A DNA stretch of 64,000 bases from Bradyrhizobium sp. dw_411 (lineage in GTDB: Bacteria > Pseudomonadota > Alphaproteobacteria > Rhizobiales > Xanthobacteraceae): contig NZ_JAAVUY010000025.1 in NCBI RefSeq assembly GCF_018449695.1, positions 19,258-83,257 on the forward strand, read 5' to 3'. Both the position numbers and the translations under genes were made by a program. The notes under the pieces are model-generated. The model was not told the DNA's origin and searched no databases. It worked only from the letters and a program-made list of their open reading frames with translations. This document shows, in pieces, positions 9,308 through 18,700 of the stretch (the first letter of the stretch is position 1; every line of letters starts with the position of its first letter).

Positions 9308-9857
9308 CTAGGCTCTCTTCCTCCGAAATGGCGTCGGCAAGAATTTCTTCGTCAATCAGATTGAGGTTTCTGCCGACACGGCGCAGGTCGCGAATGGCGG
9401 TGCGGATCGTGGCTTCCAGCGTTCCGTCATCCTGAACGACAACGTCGGTCCCGACCTCGATCTTACGACCTGTATGGGTAAACTCCACCGCGCCCCAAGG
9501 CGTCTCGAACCGCCCAGGCGATCCGGTCGTCATGCAGGTCAGGGCGGTCGTAATCTGCGAGATGACCCCTGCTTCCGAAAGTTTGGATTCCAGGCTGATG
9601 TAGTTGATCTCGCGCGGTCGCAGGAAGCGAAGGAGACCGCGCCGAGCATCCGCCGGCCGCGACCGGGCATGGGGGTTGACGTAGACGCCTCGCGCTGCGC
9701 GGATCAGCGCCCCCTGGTCCGAGAGCCGCTTCATCATCAGTTTGAGGTAAGCTGGGTCGACGCCACCCATCAGCGTCGAAAAGCTGGGGGGCGTGAAGGC
9801 CCAGACGCCGGCAACATCGGCCTGGTCAAGCTTCTCGTTGAGGTCTCGCCGCTTCAT
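9282..9857 (-). CDS. abiEi: AbiEi-type antitoxin / transcriptional autorepressor
   Basis: A 191-aa protein with an N-terminal winged-helix segment (about residues 15-75, including ALIRAARGVYVNPHARS) and the C-terminal AbiEi antitoxin domain with LESKLSEAGVISQITTAL and TMTTGSPGRF-like sequence (here CMTTGSPGRF), which matches family members. AbiEi neutralises AbiEii and represses the operon by binding inverted repeats. The start ATG at 9857 lies 12 bp from a perfect 20-bp palindrome (9870-9889), in line with autoregulation. It overlaps abiEii by 26 bp. Confidence 0.9.
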   Translation of the reverse strand: MKRRDLNEKLDQADVAGVWAFTPPSFSTLMGGVDPAYLKLMMKRLSDQGALIRAARGVYVNPHARSRPADARRGLLRFLRPREINYISLESKLSEAGVISQITTALTCMTTGSPGRFETPWGAVEFTHTGRKIEVGTDVVVQDDGTLEATIRTAIRDLRRVGRNLNLIDEEILADAISEEESLDEQQSGRA

Positions 9858-10253
9858 AAGTCATATTGTAGTTATCAAATTTGATAACTGCAAGCCTATT
9901 TATAGCAGAATTCGAGGAGTCGGCCATCCCGCAGCAGAAGCTTGCCCCTGCGGGAGCGCCTGCACCATGCGACCATGTAAGTGGCTCTCGCTGATAGGCC
10001 AGAAGCCCTTGCGATCGAGCTCCGTCTGGTAACGGCAATTCAGATGCCCGACCAAGTTTCCCAAGCTGAAATTCAGCGTTGCCCCGATCTTCCGGATTTT
10101 CCAACCCTTGTCGACAATCCGCCGAGGTCAGCCGGCTCGGTTTCGCCATGGGTGTGTATGCCATTTCCCGAATATCGCGCCTGGATTGCACTCGAAGTAG
10201 GCGAGCAATCCGGCCTATAGTCGCCTCGGTGGAATAAACGGGGGCATTTGCAG
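9858..10253. other. Divergent intergenic region between two defence operons
   Basis: This 396-bp stretch separates the minus-strand AbiE operon from the plus-strand ATPase/helicase operon and must hold both promoters. It contains the 20-bp palindrome near its left end and, near the right end, the GGGGG ribosome-binding-like sequence (10240-10244). A minus-strand frame open over about 9900-10130 (with SLGNLVGHLNCRYQTELDRK) has no start codon and no recognisable homology; it may be a gene relic. Confidence 0.5.
9870..9889. promoter_or_regulatory. Perfect 20-bp palindrome, probable AbiEi operator
   Basis: AGTTATCAAATTTGATAACT equals its own reverse complement. It is 12 bp upstream of the abiEi start and AT-rich against a GC-rich background. 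AbiEi antitoxins are known to bind inverted repeats in their own promoters, so operator function is the natural reading. Confidence 0.7.
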
Positions 10254-12077
10254 GTGGGTTCGGTCGAAAAAGCGCGTTGGCTGCGTGACTTACAGCGCTT
10301 CCTCCCTCTCCGGAGCCAGTTCGTCCTTTCTGGCAACACGCGAGACCTCCAAATTCATGAACCGGCACCCGGAACGATCACCGCGGTGCCGCTCGCCCGG
10401 GCCCTTCCGGACGCATTGAAAGAGGCAGGGTATCAGCGGATCGCCAGCTTTGACCTGCTAAACGGCTTCCGCGCTTTGGAGCCCGGCGACGACAGTTTTC
10501 TGACACAGCTCGGCCTGACGCCGACGAATGGCACCGCGGCAGGCGGGCTTGACCTTTTGTCCGCAACGCTTGAACGACTCGTGGGTGCTGACGGCCCGCC
10601 TGCGGTCCTAATTATCGACTTCGCCTCACGGCTGATCACGCGCAACGAGGCGCTTTCGCCGGCAGAGCATCAATTGTTCTCCCGAGCATTGATCCTTTCG
10701 CATTCCGCGCGCGCCCGCCCCGCGGGAGACCGCCGCCTGCCATTCTTCAATGCGGTTATTTGGATCGTCGACAAAGAAGGCGATCTGCCGGACTGGTTTC
10801 TCATCGGCAATCCGCGCGTTCGACACATTCCTATTAGTAAACCCGACCATACGGCGCGAAGAAGCTTGGTCCGTTCGCTGATGCGAAGTCTTCCAGGCGC
10901 TCAAACCGCCGCCGAGGCCGAGGTTGAAAAGTCCATCGAAGGCTTCGTCGATGAAACCGAAGGACTCCTGCTTGTCGATCTGAGCGCCGTCGCGCAGCTC
11001 GCTCGGAGCGAGAATGTCGCATTCGACAGAATCTCGGACGCAGTGCGACGCTTCAAAGTCGGCGTGACGGAGGATCCTTGGCGCAGGATCAGTCGCGACA
11101 AGATCAGTTCGGCAGAGGAGTTCGTGAGGAGGCGGGTAAAGGGTCAGACCCATGCCGTCACCCACATGCTAGATATTGTGAAGCGCGCCGTTACCGGAAT
11201 CGGTCAATCCCCGCGGGGTGGACGACCCAGGGGCGTAGCGTTCCTCGCCGGCCCGACCGGTGTCGGAAAAACCGAGCTCGCAAAGACAATCACAAGCCTG
11301 CTGTTCGGGGACGATAGTGCTTACATCCGTTTCGACATGTCGGAATTCAGCGCGGAGCATTCCGATCAGCGCTTGATCGGCGCGCCCCCCGGCTACGTTG
11401 GATATGATGTAGGGGGCGAACTCACCAACGCCGTCCGGGAAAAGCCGTTCAGCGTCCTTCTGTTCGACGAAATCGAAAAGGCGCACCCACGGATCCTCGA
11501 CAAATTTCTCCAGGTTCTGGACGACGGCGTTCTGACCTCCGGTCGCGGCGACCGTGTCTACTTTTCCGAGACTTTCATCGTATTCACTTCCAACCTGGGG
11601 ATTTACACACCCGGTCCGTCCGGGGAGCGCATCGCCAACGTCACGCCCGACGAGACGTTCGATACCGTGAAACGAAAAGTTCGGGGCGAAATCGAAAAGC
11701 ACTTCAAATCCGTGCTCAACCGACCCGAGATACTGAATCGCATCGGAGAGAACGTAATCGTCTTTGACTTCATCCGTCCCGAAGTCGCGGACGATATCTT
11801 CGATCAGATGGTCGACGCCCTACTCAACGATGTCGGATCACTGGGTTACGATGTTTCCCTTTCCAAGAACGCGAGAGCCACGCTCCGCGGCTTATGCTTG
11901 GCCGACCTTTCGAACGGTGGCCGTGGCATCCGGAACCAGGTCGAAGCGCATCTCATCAATCCGCTTTCACGCGCCCTCTTCGACAGTGACGCGCAAACCG
12001 ACCGCCGATATGAAGTCCAGGAGATCACAACGGGCGCATCGACGACGGTTACGTTTGCGAACGGGCCGGTCTCATGA
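10254..12077 (+). CDS. ClpB/Hsp100-like AAA+ ATPase, first gene of four-gene system
   Basis: About 607 aa. Residues 1-260 form a domain without Walker A but with LSGNTRDLQ and a Walker B-like AVLIIDFAS, possibly a degenerate AAA module. Residues about 285-590 are a canonical Clp/HSP100 D2 ATPase: GPTGVGKTELAK (about 333), GAPPGYVGYDVGGELTNAVR, VLLFDEIEKAH (about 400), FTSNLG, and the Clp C-terminal small domain with RPEILNRIGENVIVF and GGRGIRNQVE. It lacks the ClpN repeats and middle domain of ClpB. I choose the GTG at 10254 because GGGGG lies nine bases before it; a TTG at 10248 is too close. Its stop overlaps the radical-SAM start by ATGA. It probably remodels a partner protein or complex of the system (inference). 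Confidence 0.85.
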   Translation: MGSVEKARWLRDLQRFLPLRSQFVLSGNTRDLQIHEPAPGTITAVPLARALPDALKEAGYQRIASFDLLNGFRALEPGDDSFLTQLGLTPTNGTAAGGLDLLSATLERLVGADGPPAVLIIDFASRLITRNEALSPAEHQLFSRALILSHSARARPAGDRRLPFFNAVIWIVDKEGDLPDWFLIGNPRVRHIPISKPDHTARRSLVRSLMRSLPGAQTAAEAEVEKSIEGFVDETEGLLLVDLSAVAQLARSENVAFDRISDAVRRFKVGVTEDPWRRISRDKISSAEEFVRRRVKGQTHAVTHMLDIVKRAVTGIGQSPRGGRPRGVAFLAGPTGVGKTELAKTITSLLFGDDSAYIRFDMSEFSAEHSDQRLIGAPPGYVGYDVGGELTNAVREKPFSVLLFDEIEKAHPRILDKFLQVLDDGVLTSGRGDRVYFSETFIVFTSNLGIYTPGPSGERIANVTPDETFDTVKRKVRGEIEKHFKSVLNRPEILNRIGENVIVFDFIRPEVADDIFDQMVDALLNDVGSLGYDVSLSKNARATLRGLCLADLSNGGRGIRNQVEAHLINPLSRALFDSDAQTDRRYEVQEITTGASTTVTFANGPVS

Positions 12078-12742
12078 CCGCGAGCATCGCACTGTCGCGC
12101 ATTCATTTTCCGGTCACGACCCTGGGGCCGGGCCGGCGCATCGGCATCTGGTTTCAGGGATGCTCGATCCGCTGTCCCGGCTGCATCTCGATGGACACGT
12201 GGGCGCCGGGCCGTGGAATCACGACCATCGACGAGGTCATCAGCGCAGTAACGCAGTGGCTTCCCACTGCCGACGGCATCACCATATCCGGGGGCGAGCC
12301 GTTCGATCAGCCCATCGCCCTGCTCGATCTCCTGAGAAGGCTGCGTTCGCTCACCGAGGCGGACGTGCTCGTATTTACCGGTCACCCGTGGACCAAAGTC
12401 AGGGAAACGGTGGATGCTTCCCCCGGCTTGATCGACGCTCTCGTTACGGACCCGTTCGATGTCAGTCAAAGCCAAACGTTGGCCCTTCGCGGCAGCGACA
12501 ACCAGCAACTTCACTTCCTCACCGCATTGGGCCAAACCCGCTTTGCATCCTTCCAAGGGCCGATCACCGAGGTGGAAAGAACCCTGGACGTCATGTTCGA
12601 TGACCGTGGCGACGCCTGGTTCGCGGGCATACCCGGTCGGGACGATTTCCGGCGTTTGCGGGAAATGCTCGAGAACGCCGGCGCAAGCCTCAGCACTTCA
12701 GAAGACAAGCGACCGTCGAGCGGCGGGATGCCCGCCCGATGA
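12074..12742 (+). CDS. Radical SAM activase-like protein (4Fe-4S single cluster)
   Basis: A 222-aa compact radical SAM protein, similar in build to NrdG/PflA-type activases. The cluster motif CSIRCPGC (Cys30, Cys34, Cys37) follows WFQG, and ITISGGEPFDQP provides the GGE SAM-binding motif near residue 75. The expected chemistry is reductive cleavage of SAM to a 5'-deoxyadenosyl radical; the substrate is unknown. There is no glycyl-radical enzyme nearby, so it may modify a system component or a nucleotide (inference). It overlaps the gene before and the gene after by four bases (ATGA), so it is an integral member of this operon. Confidence 0.88.
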   Translation: MTASIALSRIHFPVTTLGPGRRIGIWFQGCSIRCPGCISMDTWAPGRGITTIDEVISAVTQWLPTADGITISGGEPFDQPIALLDLLRRLRSLTEADVLVFTGHPWTKVRETVDASPGLIDALVTDPFDVSQSQTLALRGSDNQQLHFLTALGQTRFASFQGPITEVERTLDVMFDDRGDAWFAGIPGRDDFRRLREMLENAGASLSTSEDKRPSSGGMPAR

Positions 12743-15700
12743 TCAGGCTCTGCCCGAACTGCAACACTGAACGGCCTCTTACGGAAATCTTCTGCGAAGG
12801 TACGGTCGACGCCCATAACTGCGGATGGGACCTTTCGGCGGTCGATATCACACTGCCCGGGGTGCCGGCTCCGAAGCCTCAGCCCATACCGACGCTGGTA
12901 CATGGGCCCGCCTGCAGAAACGGCCACGAGAACTCGCCCGGAGATCTCATTTGCAGCGTGTGCGGAGAGCCAGTTGATGAGCGGCCGGCCGACCCGACGC
13001 CGGCATCGCAGCCGTCAGCCTCGCCCGAGCCGAACCTCGAGCCCATCGAGACGGCAATAGACGGTTGGCGGCTACAGGATCGGATGAGTTCATCGAGCAC
13101 CGTTCGCGAGCGTTTCGCGGCGGTTCGTGAGTCAGACGGTCTAAGGGGCGTACTTACCCTCTATGCGGCGGGATCCGAGCCGGATGGCGCAATCTACGAC
13201 CTCCTGCGCAAACTTCCACGTGATCATGTGCCCGAGATCTTCGCGACCGGGCGATGGTGCGGCCGCGCATACGAAGTGGTCGAAGAATTTACCGGCGGGA
13301 CGCTCGCCGATCTGCCGCCTGATTTGGAGGGACCGGAAGCGATCCGGATCCTGGTCGCCGAACTTGGTCAGGCGCTTCACTCCCTGTCCGAGGCGGGTCT
13401 GAGACACCGCGATTTACGTCCTTCGACGATCCTTTTGCGCTCCCGGGATCCTTTAGATCTCGTCATCACTGGCTTCGGTTCGGCGCGCCTTTCGGAATTC
13501 GACCTCGATATCGCCTCTCCACTCGAGACAACGCGCTACATGGCGCCCGAGGCGATTGCCGGTGGTGTGGCATCGGCCTCCGACTGGTGGAGTATGGGCA
13601 TGATCCTTCTGGAGCGCGTTACAAGCGGCGCGTGCTTCGAGGGTATCAACGAGCAAGCCTTCCTGATCCATGTCCTCACCAACGGCGTTCCGCTTCCGGA
13701 AAATCTGAATGCCAATATCGAGCTGCTGTTTCGCGGCCTACTCGCCCGCGACCGTCGACATCGGTGGCAGTGGAAGGAAGTCCAGGCTTGGCTTGCCGGT
13801 GAACCAGTCGCGGCACCTGAAGCTGCCGCTCGCCCCGAGGATGTCGATGGCCGCGCGGCAATTTCTTTGGGAGGCAAGCACTACCGCTCGCCGGGATCCT
13901 TTGCGCTGGCGGCGGCCGAAGCGGCCAACTGGGACGCCGCAAAAGACCTCCTACTGCGTGGCGCGGTGGCGACATGGGCGTCGGAAGCAGATTTCGAGCC
14001 GAGAATTCCCTCCGCGCTTCGTCAGTTCGCCAGAGCTGAAGGCCTGACCGACGACTTGCGGCTTTCGATCGCCCTGAAGACGCTGAACCCGTCCATGCCC
14101 TTGATCGTCAGGGGCAACATCGTCACGCCGGGATGGCTCCTCGACCATCCGGACGACGGATATAATCTGATAACTGGTCCGGCCCCGGATCTCATCCGGA
14201 AGGTCGATCCGGACGATTGGCTCTGGCGCCTCAAGCTGCGGGCTGAGACAGTCCGAAAACGCCTCCAACAACTCGAAATCGCGATCGACGAAGAAACACT
14301 GCGCGTCCACCTACTTTCGACATCCATGGCCCGCCTGGCCGCACTCTGGGAGGAAAAGCGGAAGCTGCTTCCCGACACGGACCATGCCGGCGTGGTTTCC
14401 CTGATCGAACGTCGCCAGTCGGCCGAGGAGGATCTCGTTATCCTTCTCAGCGCATCGCCGGGCCAGTTCCGATCCGTCGCCGAGGTGGTTGACGAAGCCG
14501 CCAAGGAAGCTTCTACGGCAGGACTGACCGGATTTTCACGCGATCCAGCCGCCGCACTGTTGGCGCGGCCTCGACGCGAGATCTACCGCATGATCGACGA
14601 GCGCATCGAGAATTTCGCAAGATGCGGCGTCTCCTCCGTCGACGAGTGGGCGAACCAGTTCCGCCTTGACCGGAGGATGCCGATCGCGCGCGCGTTGGCG
14701 CTGCTCTCGGTCGCTCCGGAAACCTGGAGGCCTCTGCCCAAGCAGGGATATGTGTCCACGATTTTGGACTTCTTCGCGAAAAGAATCTCCGGCGGAGTAC
14801 TGCGCGGGCCGCTCACCCGCATGCTTATCGGAAAGACGGCGCGGGTGGACTTGACCGAGCTTGATACGTCGAGGGTGCCGGCGGCGGAGATTCTCGAGCA
14901 TCTCCTTTCGCGCGGGACCCGGACGGTCAACGTCGATCCAGCGGCATTCTCCGAGAACGATGGGTTGGAACGCAGACTCCGTTCGCTGCACTCTCATGCG
15001 TTGCTGTACAGGCGCGATACCGGCATCGACGGCCTCTATATGGCCTTCCCGTTTCTATTGATGCGCGACGGCAGGCCGAACGCAAAGCCCCGCATCGCAC
15101 CCCTGCTCCTGTGGCCGGCGCGGGTCATTCCGGAAGTCGGCAATCGCGGACACGTCACGCTGGGATATGGACGCGAGAGAAGCACCGACGCCGAAGCCGA
15201 ATACGTCGTCGTCAACCCTGCCCTCGAAGGAATGGTCGGCATTCAGGAGGCCAAGAGGTGGCAGGAAGCCGCCCAAGAACTCCTTGCACGTGCGACCTTC
15301 TCAGCGTTGGACGTGATGGACGCGTTCGGACATCTTGCAACGGCCGTGGGTAATACGCTGTCCCCCTTGCCGGGTAAGGACGTCAAGGTCGGCGCCCAGG
15401 AACGGCAGATCCTTCCGTCCGCCGTTTTGTTCCATCTTGCCTTCATGGGTCAGGCCGTGATGAAGGATCTCGAATTACTACGGGGTCTACCTCCAAGCGC
15501 AACCGCACTTGAGGCCGCACTCCGGCTTTCCGATCACAAGCCTGAAAGCAATGGTCCGATCTCCGCTCGGGAGATCGAACGGTTTTTCACGGCGGACAGC
15601 GACCCCTCGCAGGAGGCGGCCGTCATGGAGGCTCGCCAGGCACCGGGCCTTGTCGTCGAAGGCCCTCCAGGAACAGGCAAGAGCCAGACGATCGTCAACA

Positions 15701-18700
15701 TGGTCGCCGATGCGATCGGTATGGGAAAATCTCTGTTGGTGATCTGCCAGAAACAAGCTGCGCTCGAGGTGGTCAGGAAGCGTTTGGATAAGGAACGACT
15801 GGGAAACCGTTTCGTGATGATCACCGACGTCAACAGCGATCGCGGGGCCATCATCGCATCGGTACGGGAGCAGGTTGAGCGCTTGCATAGCCAGCCCGTC
15901 GGCGGAGCTCCGGCCTGGAAGCGGGATCGCGAACGGTTGGCAGCGCGCATCGAATTGCTGGAAGCGGATCTCGATCGGCAACAGATGGCGCTACATGCGG
16001 TGGACCCAAATACGGGACTGACCTATCGCACGTTGCTCGGCGAACTCCTGGCCATCGAAGCAGCTCAACCCAAGCCGATAGAACTTCCGTCGATCCGCCC
16101 GTTGCTCACGGATCTTCATCCCGCCGATGTCGTCACGCTCGAAGAAAATTGCGGACCGTTGGCAAGATTTTGGTTACCGGCCAAATTCGAAGGCAGCACT
16201 CTCTCGGTACTCAAGCTTTTCAATCCCGATCGGGGCACCGCGGACACTCTGGTGGAGTCTCTACGTATATTCGCGGAAATCGATGCAAGGCGCGAGCAGG
16301 TCGATGCCGAGACGTCGGACTCGTTGAACATCGCCGACGCCGAGCGCCTGCGCACCTGGATGGCAGGCGCCGAAAATTTGCGCTCCATCGGCGACGCTCT
16401 ATGCACCAATTTGGGTCGTTGGCTTCCATTGTTCCGAAGTCCCGAGGGCAACGGTTCCCAGGGCACCAGTATGCTTGTCGGTCTCATCCAGGTCGAAGCG
16501 GGACTGTCCGCGCTCAAAGCCTCCCATCACCAGCCCCGGATTTCGGAAAAGCTTATTTCAAGTCGATCGGACGAACTGCGCAAGCTTGGCGCTATGGCTA
16601 AGACGGTCCTCAGCCCCGTCGGCGCACTGGGGCATATCAATCCAATGCGCTGGATCCGAAAGCGAAATCTGCGAAAGCTGATGACTGCAATGGAGCTAAC
16701 TACGGACGATGAGGGCGTTCGGGCGTTCGATAATGCGATCGACCTGGAGATGAGCCTGCGCCCATTAAGGCTCAAGCTTACCGACTATGTAATGGCGCTC
16801 TTCAATCGCGCTCCGGACTCGAATCTTCCACCGGATCCCTTGGCTGCCCTCGCTGGCAATCTTCATTCCATCGTCACGCGCGTTCATACCTTCGTGTCGC
16901 TTATCGACGAATGCCCTCAGAAAGCCGAGTTGGATCAGGCTGCCATGACGGGCGCGATGAAGGACTTGGATACGTTCTTCGATCGTGCAGATCGTTCGCT
17001 TCAACGTCACGACGCGCGGGCGGCAAGCTCCCAGGCTCTAGAGCAGCTAAAACCATATCTCGATGAGCTTTGGATCGGGTTGCGGCGTTCAGCAATCCAT
17101 GGCGGGCGCTCAAACGGGACCGCCGTCGATCTCATTCTCGAAGCTGCCCCGACACTCGCGAGCTTTCAGGAGTTTCGGCTTCGTTCGGTGCGTCTTGGAG
17201 AGGTGGAGCGCACGATCTTCCGGGCTCTCAGAGCGAAGGAGACAGAACTGCTGCGGCTGCCAGTCGCCGATCTCGATGCGTGCGTTCGCAGCACGATCGC
17301 GCGCGAGGCCAGGATTGCATGGAGGGCCGCGATGGAAGCCTCCAATCCGGAGGTCCTTTTCGACGGTGATGCAAGCGACGTGAAGGTGAAATCGCTTGCG
17401 GAAGCCGATAGGCAAATCCGGAACTGCAACAGAGAACTTCTCATCAACGGCATCGACCCCGTTCGCATTCGGCCGACGCGAGATTGGGAACAGATAACGA
17501 GGCTAACCGGCCAAAGGGCGTTGCGGCTACGCGAATTCATCGATCGCGGAAGCGCACTAGGCCTGCTCGCATTGAGGCCCGTTTGGCTCATGACGCCCGA
17601 CGTGGCGAGCCGCGTACTCCAGCCGAAGCCCGGCCTCTTTGATATCGTCATCTTCGACGAAGCTTCCCAGATGCCCGTCGAATACGCCCTGCCTTCATTG
17701 TTTCGGAGCAAGATCGTCGTCGTCAGCGGGGACGAAAAGCAGATGCCACCGACCAGCTTCTTTGCGAGCAAGGTCGAGAACGATGAAGCGGCAATCTTCG
17801 ATGGAGAAGATCCCGAAGACGCGGCAAGCGAGGAAGAACGGGACGTTTTCACGGAAACCTGGAACCGGCGGGAGATCAAGGACTGCCCCGATCTGCTCCA
17901 ACTCGCCCGCTCGGTACTAAGGTCAAGAACGCTTCAGGTCCATTATCGGTCCGAGTATCGCGAACTCATATCCTTCTCGAACGCTTCATTCTACGGAAAC
18001 CGACTGAGCGTACCGGTTCGCCATCCCGACGAAATCATACGCAAAGTGCGACCGATAGAGATGATCCGGTCGGACGGCGTATACAAGAACCAGACAAATC
18101 CGAAGGAAGCCGCCGATGTCGTCGAATACCTGAGCAATCTTTGGGAAGATGCATCTCCTCCTTCGGTCGGGGTGGTCACGTTCAATCGCAAGCAGGCGGA
18201 CGCGATTGAGGATGCGCTTGAAGAGCGCGCCGAAGATGATGCATCCTTTCGCGACGCCCTGATGCGTGAGCGTGAGCGGACCGAAGGCGGCGAAGACATG
18301 GGTTTCTTCGTAAAGAACGTCGAGAACGTGCAGGGAGACGAACGCGACGTCATCATCTTCTCCACTACCTTCGGCCGTAACGAGCATGGCGTATTCCGGA
18401 AAAGCTTCGGCGCGCTGGGACATGCCGGTGGTGAGCGCCGGTTGAACGTCGCGGTGACACGCGCTCGGAAAAAGGTAGTCATGATAACTTCGATGCCGAT
18501 TTCCGAGATATCCGACCTATTGACCACACGTCGTGGCCCACGAGTGCCGCGGGACTACCTTCAGGGTTATCTCGAATATGCCCGGACCGTATCCGAAGGC
18601 GCCGGGGATTCCGGCAGGACCCTGCTTGATCGGATGGTTACGGAGAAAGGCGCGGAACCCGATCTCGGGAATCACGAGGATGATGGCTTTACGAAGTCGG

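Noticed and set aside
8402..9364. Long plus-strand frame of 320 aa
   Set aside because: It is antisense to abiEii, whose catalytic motifs are clear.
10248..10250. TTG as start of the Clp-like gene
   Set aside because: It is only three bases after the GGGGG ribosome-binding-like sequence; GTG 10254 has proper spacing.
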